Positions 9,026 to 17,552 of a DNA stretch of 64,000 nucleotides are shown here, in pieces. The position numbers and the translations under genes are program-made. Positions within the stretch are counted from its first letter, which is position 1; the number at the start of each line of letters is the position of its first letter. This DNA is from Leuconostoc citreum (lineage in GTDB: Bacteria > Bacillota > Bacilli > Lactobacillales > Lactobacillaceae), in the NCBI RefSeq assembly GCF_004354555.1, contig NZ_PUFH01000004.1:124001-188000 (forward strand). Reading direction: 5' to 3'. Below the pieces are notes generated by a model that did not search any database, was not told the DNA's origin, and saw only the letters and a list, made by a program, of their open reading frames with translations.

Positions 9026-9042
9026 TTAGACGACTCGTCTAA
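9026..9042. promoter_or_regulatory. Perfect 17-bp palindrome between murT and tdk (candidate operator)
   Basis: TTAGACGACTCGTCTAA has 8-bp arms around a central C. There is no T-run after it, so it is not a terminator. It lies 97 bases upstream of murT and about 29 bases before the TATAAT of tdk (9071-9076), a position suited to a dimeric regulator. Confidence 0.5.
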
Positions 9043-9067
9043 GTAGTTAATCATTTTGCTTGAATTT

Positions 9068-9076
9068 TGATATAAT
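9068..9076 (+). promoter_or_regulatory. Extended -10 promoter element of tdk
   Basis: TGATATAAT forms an extended -10 (TG, one base, TATAAT at 9071-9076). The -35 is weak (around TTAATC at 9047). The transcript would start near 9083. Confidence 0.5.
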
Positions 9077-9159
9077 GTTAAGGAGTGACAATTCTTTGTC
9101 AACGATGAAGAATTGGGAAAGGGTGTGTTGACGAATGAATTCGCCAGCACATATAAATT

Positions 9160-9765
9160 ATGGCACAATTATTCTTTGAATATGGCGCAATGAGTTCAGG
9201 CAAGTCAATTGAAATCCTGAAAGTCGCGCATAATTATGAATCGCAAGGACGTAAGGTTCTGCTGATGACCCCTAATATTGATACACGAGCTGGTGTTGGC
9301 ATCGTAGCGAGTCGTATTGGTTTATCGCGTGAAGCCGTCGCCGTCAAACCCGAAGACGATTTGTATGAGTTAATCAAGCAAATGAAAAATAACGATAATC
9401 TGGCTGTGGCGTTAGTTGATGAGGCACAATTTTTGACGACAAAACAGGTGGATCAGCTGGCCTATGCTGTTGATCATTTGAATATGCCAGTGATGACTTT
9501 TGGCCTTAAGCAAGATGCTTTTAATCAACTGTTCGAAGGTTCCAAACGTTTGATAGAAATGGCTGACAAGCTAGAAGAAATGAAAACAATTTGTTCGTTT
9601 TGTGGTAAGAAAGCCACCACACAATTACGTATTGTGAACGGCCAACCACAGCGAAAGGGCGCACAAGTATTTATTGGCGGTGATGAAGCTTATATTCCAA
9701 CATGCCGACACCATTGGTATCATCCTGATTTAGACAAAATCACAGAGATGTTTCCTGCAAATTAA
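9160..9765 (+). CDS. tdk: Thymidine kinase (type II)
   Basis: Phosphorylates thymidine to dTMP in the pyrimidine salvage pathway. The 201-residue protein has the P-loop GAMSSGKS (residues 9-16), the lid-side DEAQF motif and a zinc site of CSFC plus CRHH late in the chain, so three cysteines and probably a histidine bind the metal. The N-terminus MAQLFFEYG is the usual family start, yet the ATG at 9160 has no Shine-Dalgarno. A 14-codon frame with a better site (AAAGGGTG at about 9118-9125) starts at 9135 and overlaps the tdk start in another frame. The gene heads a tdk-prfA-prmC-tsaC block common in lactic acid bacteria. Confidence 0.94.
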   Translation: MAQLFFEYGAMSSGKSIEILKVAHNYESQGRKVLLMTPNIDTRAGVGIVASRIGLSREAVAVKPEDDLYELIKQMKNNDNLAVALVDEAQFLTTKQVDQLAYAVDHLNMPVMTFGLKQDAFNQLFEGSKRLIEMADKLEEMKTICSFCGKKATTQLRIVNGQPQRKGAQVFIGGDEAYIPTCRHHWYHPDLDKITEMFPAN

Positions 9766-9836
9766 CACTCACCTTATGGTGACGCGTACATATAAAATAA
9801 GACATGCTGCTAGCACATGTGTCATGGAGAAATAAA

Positions 9837-10910
9837 ATGGACCCAATATTCCAATCGCTACAAACAGTAGTTGACCGTTATGATGAACTGAATGAACAGT
9901 TAGCTGACCCGGAAATAGCCGGAGATGGTCAAAAATATATGGCTTTATCAAAAGAAGCCGGTGAAATGCGTGAAACAGTGGAAACATACTTGCACTACCA
10001 ACAGGTGATGCAAGATATTGCTGATGCTGAGGACTTACTAGATGATGCCGAAATGGCACCTTTAGCTAAAGAAGATTTAAATACATTAAAGCCGGAAAAA
10101 GAAGCATTAGAGTCACAATTAAAAATCTTGATGCTACCCAAAGATCCTAACGATGACAAGAACATCATTATGGAGATTCGCGGTGCCGCAGGCGGGGATG
10201 AATCATCCTTATTTGCTGCTGATTTGCTTGATATGTATCGCCGTTACGCAGAAAAGCAACGTTGGACGTTAAGTATTATTGATGAAACGCTGACAGAGGT
10301 TGGTGGATATAAAGAAGTTGCGGTGATGATTACAGGAGACAACGTTTACTCAAAATTGAAATTTGAGTCAGGCGCGCATCGTGTGCAACGCGTACCAGCC
10401 ACAGAAACGCAGGGACGTGTGCACACATCAACGGCAACTGTTGGTGTGATGCCTGAATTTCAAGAAATCGATTTTGAATTAGCAGAGTCTGACTTGGAAG
10501 AGGAATTCTTTCGATCAGGTGGTGCTGGTGGGCAAAACGTCAATAAAGTCTCGACAGCTGTGCGTCTAGTGCATAAGCCAACCGGTATTATGATCAAAAT
10601 GCAAGAGGAACGGACACAGATTAAAAATCGTGACAAGGCGCGTAAATTGTTAGCAAGTCGCGTGTATGATTTTTATGCCCAACAAAACGAAGCCGAATAT
10701 GCTGAGAAACGTAAATCAGCTGTCGGGACAGGTGACCGTTCTGAGCGTATTAGAACATATAATTATCCGCAAAATCGCGTGACAGATCATCGTATTGGGT
10801 TAACACTCAATAAGTTAGACCGTGTCATGAATGGTGAGTTAGGTGAGGTGATTGACGCGCTAGTTATTGCCGATCAGACAGCCAAATTGGCCGAATTGAA
10901 TAACGCATAA
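9837..10910 (+). CDS. prfA: Peptide chain release factor 1
   Basis: RF1 ends translation at UAA and UAG. The 357-residue protein has the stop-codon recognition tripeptide PAT (in RVPATETQG), and the GGQ catalytic motif in [12 protein letters not shown]. The ATG at 9837 follows ATGGAGAAATAAA and gives the usual MDPIFQSL start; the in-frame ATG at 9804 is discounted. The glutamine of GGQ is the target of the methyltransferase encoded immediately downstream. Confidence 0.96.
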   Translation: MDPIFQSLQTVVDRYDELNEQLADPEIAGDGQKYMALSKEAGEMRETVETYLHYQQVMQDIADAEDLLDDAEMAPLAKEDLNTLKPEKEALESQLKILMLPKDPNDDKNIIMEIRGAAGGDESSLFAADLLDMYRRYAEKQRWTLSIIDETLTEVGGYKEVAVMITGDNVYSKLKFESGAHRVQRVPATETQGRVHTSTATVGVMPEFQEIDFELAESDLEEEFFRSGGAGGQNVNKVSTAVRLVHKPTGIMIKMQEERTQIKNRDKARKLLASRVYDFYAQQNEAEYAEKRKSAVGTGDRSERIRTYNYPQNRVTDHRIGLTLNKLDRVMNGELGEVIDALVIADQTAKLAELNNA

Positions 10911-10911
10911 A

Positions 10912-11910
10912 ATGACAGAAAAACACTTTGAAACACCAAAACAATTTAAATCTTTGGTGGCACAAAAGAAGCTAAAATCAGACCGACTAACGACACCTAA
11001 GTGGTATGACTGGGACGATATTAAGAAGCCGACACAACTTGATCATGTCAAAATGTCTTTATTAGAGGCTAGAAAATGGGCCATTAATGAGTTATTAGAT
11101 GCTGGCATGCCCAAAGATGATGCAACCGACAATGTTGATTTTTTGTTGAGTGGCGCGCTAAATATTAACTATGCTTATTTACGCGCTAATATTACACGTA
11201 CCATGCCAGCAAAGTTGGCGGCTGTTTGGCCAAAGTGGATTGCGATGCTTATACAACAACAACCACCACAATATATCTTAGGTCATGCGCCTTTTTATGG
11301 TCGTGAGTTTATCGTTGATGAGCGTGTCTTGATTCCACGTCCTGAGACTGAACAATTAGTTGCATGGATACTTGCAGATGCTAGTGGCACAACCGGCGAA
11401 TCGGTATCTGTGCTAGATATTGGGACAGGTTCTGGTGCTATTATTGAAACGCTCATGTTAGAGAATCCACGTGTTCGAGGATTTGCAGCAGATATATCAA
11501 GCGATGCGTTAACTGTTGCGGCGTTAAATGCGCAGCAATTAAACATTAAACAACTTCGTTTTGTAGAAAGTGATGTCTTTTCAGGCTTGGCAGACCTTAG
11601 ATTTGATTTAATCGTAAGCAATCCACCTTATATTGCTAGTTCAGACGAAGATGAAATGGATGCTAGTGTGTTGACTTATGAGCCGCATGACGCATTATTT
11701 GCTGATAATCAGGGATTAGCTATTTATCAAAAAATTGCTGAAGGGCTGGCCGCGCACTTAACACCTCAAGGTCGTGCTTATTTTGAAATAGGGTATAAGC
11801 AAGGGCAGCAAGTTGTTGACATCATGCAGAAGGCTTTACCCAAAGCCACAGTCACATTGAAACAAGATTTTGCTGGGCTAGATCGTATGGTCCGTGTAGT
11901 GAAAGGATAA
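10912..11910 (+). CDS. prmC: Release factor glutamine methyltransferase PrmC, with N-terminal extension
   Basis: Methylates the GGQ glutamine of RF1/RF2. The SAM-binding motif is DIGTGSGAI, and the catalytic NPPY is in LIVSNPPYIAS. The first ATG lies 1 base after the prfA stop, without a clear Shine-Dalgarno, which suggests translation coupled to prfA. The protein is 332 residues, about 47 longer at the N-terminus than usual: family homology begins near MSLLEARKWAINELL, and the preceding lysine-rich stretch (KHFETPKQFKSLVAQKK) is not part of the known domain. An internal start at that methionine (about 11053) is possible but also has no Shine-Dalgarno. Confidence 0.92.
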   Translation: MTEKHFETPKQFKSLVAQKKLKSDRLTTPKWYDWDDIKKPTQLDHVKMSLLEARKWAINELLDAGMPKDDATDNVDFLLSGALNINYAYLRANITRTMPAKLAAVWPKWIAMLIQQQPPQYILGHAPFYGREFIVDERVLIPRPETEQLVAWILADASGTTGESVSVLDIGTGSGAIIETLMLENPRVRGFAADISSDALTVAALNAQQLNIKQLRFVESDVFSGLADLRFDLIVSNPPYIASSDEDEMDASVLTYEPHDALFADNQGLAIYQKIAEGLAAHLTPQGRAYFEIGYKQGQQVVDIMQKALPKATVTLKQDFAGLDRMVRVVKG

Positions 11911-11939
11911 CAAGTTAGGCATGACTAACTAGATAATAA

Positions 11940-12950
11940 ATGATGAATACAGAACGTTTAACAAATCAAGATATTCAGCGCGCTGGCGTCTTACTCAAAG
12001 CTGGTGAAGTTGTCGCATTTCCAACAGAAACAGTGTATGGTTTAGGTGCTGACGCAACACATGAAGAAGCAGTCCAAAAAGTATTTGTGGCTAAAGGGCG
12101 GCCGGCCGATAATCCGTTGATTATGACTGTGGCAGATGCTGAGCAGTTAACAAATTTTGTGAGCGTATCTGAAGCAGCGAAAGCATTAATAGATGCCTTT
12201 TGGCCAGGTTCCCTAACCATTATTCTACCCATTAAACCAGGACAAGTATCTATGATGGTGACTGGTGGGTTAGACACTGCTGCCTTTCGTTTGCCAGATA
12301 ATGAAACGACACGTGCGATTATTCGCGAAGCAGGCGTACCAATTGTCGGCCCAAGTGCGAATACATCAGGCAAACCTTCGCCAACAACAGCACAGCATGT
12401 TTGGCACGATATGCAAGGTAAAATTGCGGCCATTGTTGATGATGGGCCAACACAAGTTGGCGTTGAGTCAACAGTGGTTGATATGGCGGCAGATGTGCCG
12501 ACTATTCTAAGACCTGGTGCTGTCACACAGCAGCAACTAGAAGATGTCTTAGGTATTCATGTGCTTGATGCGACAAGTACGATGTCAGTTGCTGATGATG
12601 TCACACCAAAAGCGCCAGGTATGAAATATAGGCATTATGCGCCTGATAAGCAAGTGGTTATGTTTGATAGATTAGACGCGCTGGCTTTGAAAGTAAGTTT
12701 AGCACCGACTGACGTTGTGATGGCGCAAGAAGAAACGTTGCAACGCATGGCACTACCATTAGCACAAACTTGGTCATTAGGCACGACGTTAGAAAATGCA
12801 ACAGAACAACTTTTTGCTGGTTTAAGATATTATGATGATGTGGCACATGTCAAGACTATCTATGTTGAAAAGATGCCACCAATTGGTCTGGGCAAAGCTT
12901 TCAATAATCGCTTAGGGAAAGCCTCGGGAAACCAAGAATATCAAGGCTAA
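11940..12950 (+). CDS. tsaC: L-threonylcarbamoyladenylate synthase (TsaC/Sua5 type)
   Basis: Makes threonylcarbamoyl-AMP from threonine, bicarbonate and ATP, the first step of t6A tRNA modification. The 336-residue protein has the YrdC core (FPTETVYGLGADAT, KGRPADNPL, GPSANTSGKPSPT) and the extra C-terminal Sua5 domain entered through PGMKYRHYAP. It is thus the long Sua5 version. TsaB and TsaD, its partners in the pathway, are encoded about 4 kb downstream. Two ATGs in a row (11940, 11943) make the exact start uncertain by one residue. A terminator follows. Confidence 0.93.
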   Translation: MMNTERLTNQDIQRAGVLLKAGEVVAFPTETVYGLGADATHEEAVQKVFVAKGRPADNPLIMTVADAEQLTNFVSVSEAAKALIDAFWPGSLTIILPIKPGQVSMMVTGGLDTAAFRLPDNETTRAIIREAGVPIVGPSANTSGKPSPTTAQHVWHDMQGKIAAIVDDGPTQVGVESTVVDMAADVPTILRPGAVTQQQLEDVLGIHVLDATSTMSVADDVTPKAPGMKYRHYAPDKQVVMFDRLDALALKVSLAPTDVVMAQEETLQRMALPLAQTWSLGTTLENATEQLFAGLRYYDDVAHVKTIYVEKMPPIGLGKAFNNRLGKASGNQEYQG

Positions 12951-12952
12951 TC

Positions 12953-12979
12953 AAAAACGGCTTCGTGCTGTTTTTTTTA
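12953..12979 (+). terminator. Intrinsic terminator after tsaC
   Basis: AAAACGGC and GCTGTTTT pair through one G-U around TTCGT, followed by a run of T. Confidence 0.7.
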
Positions 12980-13005
12980 TTTACAGAAAAAGGATGTTCT
13001 GTTTG

Positions 13006-13019
13006 TGTAAACGTTTACA
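13006..13019. promoter_or_regulatory. cre site (CcpA) upstream of ptsH
   Basis: TGTAAACGTTTACA is a perfect 14-bp palindrome matching the CcpA-binding consensus. It lies about 72 bp upstream of the ptsH -35 box, a position compatible with activation rather than with blocking the promoter. Confidence 0.75.
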
Positions 13020-13048
13020 TTTAAAAGCCCGCCAGATAGGCATTTTCA

Positions 13049-13079
13049 GCTTAATTCCCTGATATATCAGGGATTAAGC
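13049..13079. repeat. Long inverted repeat between the cre site and the ptsH promoter
   Basis: GCTTAATTCCCTGATA is followed by TATCAGGGATTAAGC, a 15-bp match with one bulged T and no loop. No T-run follows, so it is more likely a protein-binding site or cruciform than a terminator. Confidence 0.6.
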
Positions 13080-13090
13080 CAACATTTTAC

Positions 13091-13119
13091 TTGATATTTT
13101 GTAAGCGCTTTGATACACT
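13091..13119 (+). promoter_or_regulatory. ptsHI promoter with overlapping cre-like spacer
   Basis: TTGATA (13091-13096) and TACACT (13114-13119) with a 17-base spacer. The spacer contains TGTAAGCGCTTTGA (13100-13113), which fits the cre consensus except at the last C, so CcpA binding there would block RNA polymerase. Confidence 0.65.
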
Positions 13120-13161
13120 AATAGCAGAAGCTGATTCACAGCTAAAAAGGAGAAATTAATC

Positions 13162-13431
13162 ATGGCACAATCAAAAGACTTTCATATCATAGCAGAAACA
13201 GGAATTCATGCACGTCCAGCAACTTTGTTGGTACAAGCTGCCTCAAAGTTCACTTCAGATGTTACATTGTCATATCAAGGTAAGGATGTTAACTTGAAGT
13301 CAATCATGGGTGTGATGTCACTTGGTGTTGGTCAAGGTGCCGATGTTACTATCAAAACTGAAGGCGATGATGAAGAAGCTGCAATGGCTGCTATCGTTGA
13401 AGCAATGGGAACAGAAGGACTTGCAGAATAA
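13162..13431 (+). CDS. ptsH: Phosphocarrier protein HPr
   Basis: HPr passes phosphate from Enzyme I to the EIIA domains of sugar transporters and, when phosphorylated on Ser46, works with CcpA. The 89-residue protein has the active-site histidine in GIHARPAT and the regulatory serine in [11 protein letters not shown]. The start has AAAAAGGAGAAATTAATC upstream. It is cotranscribed with ptsI 2 bases downstream. The partner Man PTS genes are in the same window at 30.4 kb. Confidence 0.97.
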   Translation: MAQSKDFHIIAETGIHARPATLLVQAASKFTSDVTLSYQGKDVNLKSIMGVMSLGVGQGADVTIKTEGDDEEAAMAAIVEAMGTEGLAE

Positions 13432-13433
13432 CA

Positions 13434-15149
13434 ATGGCTAAGAACTTCAAAGGAATCGCGGCAAGTAATGGCGTAGCAATTGCTAAGGCCTATTTGTTAG
13501 TTGATCCAGATTTGTCTTTTACAAAGACAACAATTACTGATGTGACAGCTGAACAGGCTCGTGTCGACGATGCTTTGAAGGCTGCCAGTGCTGATGTTGA
13601 AATTATTAAGCGTAAAGCTGAAAAAAACTTAGGTGCTGATGAAGCACAAGTTTTTGAAGCACATTTGATGGTTTTGTCTGACCCTGAAATGTCAGGTGCG
13701 TTTAAGCAAAAGATTGCTGACGATAAGGTCAATGCTGAAGAAGCAGTTAAAGAAGTAACAGACATGTATATTAGCATGTTTGAAGCAATGACTGACAATG
13801 CTTATATGCAAGAACGTGCGGCAGATATTCGTGACGTCACGAAACGAATTCTGTCACATTTGTTGCAAGTAACATTACCAAATCCAGCGTTGATTGATGA
13901 AGAAGTTGTTTTGGTTTCTAAAGACCTGACACCATCTGATACAGCACAACTTGATCGACAATTTGTTAAGGGTATTTTAACGGATCTAGGTGGTCGTACT
14001 GCGCATGCTTCTATCATGGCACGTACGCTCGAAATTCCTGCTGTTGTTGGGTCAGATGTTGCAACGCAAGAAGTAACAGATGGCGTCACAGTAATCGTCG
14101 ACGGCTTAACTGGTGATGTTATCGTTGATCCAGATGCTGATACTTTGGCAACTTACCAACAAAAGGCAGCAGACTATTCAGCACAACGTGCTGAATGGGC
14201 TTTGTTAAAAGATCAACAGTCGGTGAGTGCGGATGGCAAGACTTTCGTAGTTGGGGCCAATATTGGTTCACCAAAAGATATGGCTGCTGTTTTGGAAAAT
14301 GGTTCAGAAGGCGTTGGTTTGTATCGTACTGAGTTCCTATATATGGAATCAGATCACTTACCAACCGAAGACGAACAATTTGAAGCTTATAAGGCTGTTG
14401 TCGAAAAAATGGCCGGTAAGCCTGTGACAGTGAGAACGATGGATATTGGTGGCGACAAGCACTTAAGTTACTGGAAGCTACCTGATGAAGAGAACCCATT
14501 CTTGGGTTACCGTGCTATCCGTATTTCTTTGGACCAGACTGAAATTTTCCGTACACAACTACGCGCGTTATTGCGAGCATCTGCCTATGGTAATTTGTGG
14601 ATTATGTTCCCGATGATTGCCACATTGGCTGAATTCCGTGCTGCTAAGAAACTTTACTTAGAAGAACGTGCTAAGTTGGAAAATGACGGCGTTGCAATGG
14701 GCGAAGTCAAGTTGGGTATTATGATTGAAATACCAGCTGCTGCTGTTTTGGCTGACAAGTTTGCTAAAGAACTTGATTTCTTCTCAATTGGCACAAACGA
14801 TTTGATCGGTTACACAATGGCTGCAGATCGTGGTAATGATAAGGTTGCTTATTTGTACCAACCCTACAACCCTTCAATTTTGCGCCTAATCAATAACGTG
14901 ATTGAGGCAGCTCATAAAGAAGGCAAGTTCGTCGCTATGTGTGGCGAAATGGCTGGTGATCCAGTTGCCGTCCCAGTTTTGATGGGCATGGGCTTGGATG
15001 AATTCTCAATGAGTGCCCCTTCTGTTTTGCAGACACGTTCATTAATGAAAAAGTTAAATACAGCTGACATGAAATTATTGGCTGAAAAGGCTTTGGATGC
15101 TGAAACGAATGATGAAGTAATTGCATTAGTTGAAGCAGCAACAAAATAA
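13434..15149 (+). CDS. ptsI: PTS Enzyme I (phosphoenolpyruvate-protein phosphotransferase)
   Basis: Takes phosphate from PEP and passes it to HPr. The 571-residue cytoplasmic protein has the phospho-histidine motif [12 protein letters not shown], the PEP-binding signature near [18 protein letters not shown] and [17 protein letters not shown], and the conserved cysteine in MCGEMAGD. Length and order are normal. The operon ends at the strong hairpin at 15172-15207. Confidence 0.97.
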   Translation: MAKNFKGIAASNGVAIAKAYLLVDPDLSFTKTTITDVTAEQARVDDALKAASADVEIIKRKAEKNLGADEAQVFEAHLMVLSDPEMSGAFKQKIADDKVNAEEAVKEVTDMYISMFEAMTDNAYMQERAADIRDVTKRILSHLLQVTLPNPALIDEEVVLVSKDLTPSDTAQLDRQFVKGILTDLGGRTAHASIMARTLEIPAVVGSDVATQEVTDGVTVIVDGLTGDVIVDPDADTLATYQQKAADYSAQRAEWALLKDQQSVSADGKTFVVGANIGSPKDMAAVLENGSEGVGLYRTEFLYMESDHLPTEDEQFEAYKAVVEKMAGKPVTVRTMDIGGDKHLSYWKLPDEENPFLGYRAIRISLDQTEIFRTQLRALLRASAYGNLWIMFPMIATLAEFRAAKKLYLEERAKLENDGVAMGEVKLGIMIEIPAAAVLADKFAKELDFFSIGTNDLIGYTMAADRGNDKVAYLYQPYNPSILRLINNVIEAAHKEGKFVAMCGEMAGDPVAVPVLMGMGLDEFSMSAPSVLQTRSLMKKLNTADMKLLAEKALDAETNDEVIALVEAATK

Positions 15150-15171
15150 ATAGTTAAATTTTTTTTAAATG

Positions 15172-15207
15172 CAAGTATGACTCATATTGAGGAATACTTG
15201 TTTTTTT
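15172..15207 (+). terminator. Intrinsic terminator after ptsI
   Basis: CAAGTAT and ATACTTG enclose an inner CTCA-TATT-GAG helix, and seven T follow. An ATG inside this hairpin (15177) is therefore not a start for the sigma factor gene. Confidence 0.85.
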
Positions 15208-15208
15208 G

Positions 15209-15236
15209 TGTAACCATTTTGTTTTTGATTCGTTAT
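15209..15236 (+). promoter_or_regulatory. Candidate ECF sigma-type promoter (autoregulation)
   Basis: TGTAAC (15209-15214), 16 bases, then CGTTAT (15231-15236). This resembles the TGAAAC-N16-CGTA promoters of Bacillus ECF sigma factors and lies 22 bases before the sigma gene start. A sigma-A -10 (TATATCT nearby) is an alternative. Confidence 0.45.
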
Positions 15237-15257
15237 ATCTATAGAAAGGCGGGGGAG

Positions 15258-15743
15258 ATGAAAATAGATTACTATGAACAGCTTTTACTTGACATAGCAC
15301 ATGAGCTCACCGGTTTTTTGATTAATCATCGGATTCAAAGACAAGATGCAGAAGACATTATACAAGATGTCTTTGTCAGGTTGATTCAAGCCGACATCAT
15401 GTTACCGCCTGAGAAATTAAGACCGTGGCTATATCGTGTTGCTTTATCACGTTTTTACGATTTATATCGTCGGCAAAAAAAGTATCGCGATATTTTACTA
15501 GCACAGTATGCACAATATTCTGAAATTGCGCCAAGCATGACTAAAAATGAGCTTTTGCAACAGGCACTAGACAAGTTAGATGACTATCAAAAATCGTTGA
15601 TATTACTTTATTATGACAGTCGCCACAGTATTCGTGATATTGCCACAATATATAATGCGAGTGATTCAAAAATAAAAGTTGATTTATATCGCACAAGACA
15701 GCAACTGAGGCAGACAATAGAAAGGGCACAAAATGAACGATAA
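15258..15743 (+). CDS. RNA polymerase sigma factor, ECF type
   Basis: A 161-residue sigma-70 family protein with the two expected domains. Region 2 includes QDAEDIIQDVFVRLI and LRPWLYRVALSRFYDLYRR. Region 4 includes LDDYQKSLILLYYDSRHSIRDIATIYNASDSKIKV, a helix-turn-helix, given here in part only. The ATG at 15258 is chosen for the strong AAAGGCGGGGGAG just before it. Its last 11 bases overlap the next gene, encoding its probable membrane-bound anti-sigma factor. The stress that activates it is unknown; related factors answer cell-envelope stress. Confidence 0.85.
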   Translation: MKIDYYEQLLLDIAHELTGFLINHRIQRQDAEDIIQDVFVRLIQADIMLPPEKLRPWLYRVALSRFYDLYRRQKKYRDILLAQYAQYSEIAPSMTKNELLQQALDKLDDYQKSLILLYYDSRHSIRDIATIYNASDSKIKVDLYRTRQQLRQTIERAQNER

Positions 15744-16761
15744 CCAAAATTTTGAGCGAATAATAAAAAAAGAAAAGCGTAAAAAACTACTCATAACAGC
15801 AGTTATTTCAAGCATCGTTACAGTAACTATTGGTTTTGTTGCGGTTATGGCAACAACCATTATTTTAGGAAAACAGATGGACGTTCAAGCTGAAAAGCAG
15901 ATTAATCAATTTAATATTGCTGATCTTATTTATTCACCAAATATTAGGTCAACATCGCAACGTTATAGGCTTACGGCAATGACGCGTGCAACATTATCTA
16001 GTGATCGTCAAAAGAATATTGATGGTTATCGCGTTGCTTATCCTGAAAAAAAAGTGATACTCAATCTGAGTGGACCAGAGAGTAGCAGTGAAACATCCTC
16101 TAATATCTATAAGAACGATACCATTAAAAACATTAACATTATGGCAGCAAACCCTAAAACAGGGCAAAAAGAACCGATATTTTTCAATCGGGCCTACCCA
16201 AATTGGTATGGTAGCCAAAAGAACAAAGACAAGTTGATGTCACCGATTACACCGACACATGAAGCGAAAACCCTACAAGCATTACCCAACACACTAGGCG
16301 AAGTGGCTATCACGTTTGATAAGCGATACAGATACGAAGATATTTTAAAGATGATGCCACACAATATTATGATTAACTATTATTGGCTTGGTTTCCATTC
16401 TGCTGCACTTGATACGTCAAGTCATGTTGGTTGTTATGTTGGTTTGAATGCAAAAGATGACGGCAGCGGGAAATTGAACGATCAATTTGCTGGGCTACCT
16501 GATAAAACGAAATATAATGATTATCAAGGTCTGAAGAAGGCTTTAAAAAGTCAAATTAACAGAAAAAATGTTGATCATATTGATATTGCTAAAGATGCGG
16601 AAAAGCAACTTGCACCATCGCTTAAAACGGCTGAGTTTGCTGGGGTTATCGTCACTGGACGTACAGAAAATCTTGCGAAGTTAGACCAATTACCTTATAC
16701 TTATGCAAGTAATGTCGGTATAACCACACCTATCATGCCATACCAGTCGCCAATTAAATAA
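15733..16761 (+). CDS. Membrane anti-sigma factor (Sigma_reg_N/Sigma_reg_C type)
   Basis: A 342-residue protein with a short basic cytosolic N-terminus (about 1-20), one membrane segment (about 21-46, LLITAVISSIVTVTIGFVAV) and a large outside domain. The extracellular part, with YPNWYG, LGEVAITFDKRY and YWLGFHS, resembles the sigma-regulator domains linked to ECF factors such as SigM-type proteins in Firmicutes. The overlap with the sigma gene supports translational coupling and a direct sigma/anti-sigma pairing. The cytosolic part is very short for an anti-sigma domain, so how it holds the sigma factor is unclear. Confidence 0.75.
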   Translation: MNDNQNFERIIKKEKRKKLLITAVISSIVTVTIGFVAVMATTIILGKQMDVQAEKQINQFNIADLIYSPNIRSTSQRYRLTAMTRATLSSDRQKNIDGYRVAYPEKKVILNLSGPESSSETSSNIYKNDTIKNINIMAANPKTGQKEPIFFNRAYPNWYGSQKNKDKLMSPITPTHEAKTLQALPNTLGEVAITFDKRYRYEDILKMMPHNIMINYYWLGFHSAALDTSSHVGCYVGLNAKDDGSGKLNDQFAGLPDKTKYNDYQGLKKALKSQINRKNVDHIDIAKDAEKQLAPSLKTAEFAGVIVTGRTENLAKLDQLPYTYASNVGITTPIMPYQSPIK

Positions 16762-16802
16762 ATGGTGATTGTATTTGTTTGAAATCAGTATAACAGTTCA
16801 AG

Positions 16803-16824
16803 ACCGTCGTTTGGCGGTTTTTTT
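16803..16824 (+). terminator. Intrinsic terminator after the anti-sigma gene
   Basis: ACCGTC pairs with GGCGGT around GTTT, followed by a run of seven T. Confidence 0.8.
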
Positions 16825-16841
16825 GTGGTAGAATATAGATT

Positions 16842-17552
16842 ATGAAGATTTTAGCATTTGATACAAGTAACCAACCACTAACCGTGAGTTTGGCGGAAGA
16901 TAATCAGGTTATTCGTGTTTTTTCAACCAACGAAGCACGTAACCATTCTATTCAGCTACTACCAGCGATTCAGCAAACAATTGCAGAACAGGGTTGGACA
17001 TTATCGACAATTGATCGAATCATTGTTGCACAAGGGCCTGGTTCTTTTACAGGATTACGTATTGGCGTGACTGTCGCTAAAGTATTAGCCGATACAATTA
17101 AGTGTGAGTTAATTGGGGTATCTAGCTTAGCTATTTTGGCTGAACAACAAACATTTGATGGGCTAACCATCCCATTATTCAACGCACGTAATGACAACGT
17201 GTTTACTGGGGTGTACGCGATGGGAAATAATGTATTGCCGGATGCGCACCGGCCAGTAAAAAGTTTATTTGATTGGTTGGCGTCTCGACCAGAACCATTG
17301 CTTTTTATTGGTGATACTGATGTGTTTGGCACAGCAATTGTTGAACACTTTGATTCTCGAGCGCAAATTTTGTCACCTGATGAGAGTTTGCCAGATGGGC
17401 AGGGTATTGTGTCGCTTGGAAACAGGACATTACCAGCTAAGAGGGTAGCGGATTTTAATCCAAATTATCTGCGTCGCACGCAAGCAGAATTAAATTGGTT
17501 AGCTGCCCACCCAAATGAGGATAAGCCTGAAAATTATGTTTTTGAAGTTTAA
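16842..17552 (+). CDS. tsaB: tRNA threonylcarbamoyladenosine biosynthesis protein TsaB
   Basis: Partner of TsaD in forming t6A at position 37 of ANN-decoding tRNAs. The 236-residue protein has the ASKHA fold signs LAFDTSNQPLTVSL at the start and GPGSFTGLRIG in the middle, the standard TsaB motif. No Shine-Dalgarno precedes the ATG. A -10-like TAGAAT (16829-16834) ends 7 bases before it, so the transcript might be leaderless. It begins the operon tsaB-rimI-rimI-tsaD. Confidence 0.94.
   Translation: MKILAFDTSNQPLTVSLAEDNQVIRVFSTNEARNHSIQLLPAIQQTIAEQGWTLSTIDRIIVAQGPGSFTGLRIGVTVAKVLADTIKCELIGVSSLAILAEQQTFDGLTIPLFNARNDNVFTGVYAMGNNVLPDAHRPVKSLFDWLASRPEPLLFIGDTDVFGTAIVEHFDSRAQILSPDESLPDGQGIVSLGNRTLPAKRVADFNPNYLRRTQAELNWLAAHPNEDKPENYVFEV

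Noticed and set aside
11975-12526. 183-residue minus-strand frame inside tsaC
   Set aside because: Complementary to a clear conserved gene; composition is that of an antisense shadow.
15177-15257. Upstream extension of the sigma factor gene
   Set aside because: The codons run through the ptsI terminator hairpin. The strong ribosome site belongs to the ATG at 15258.
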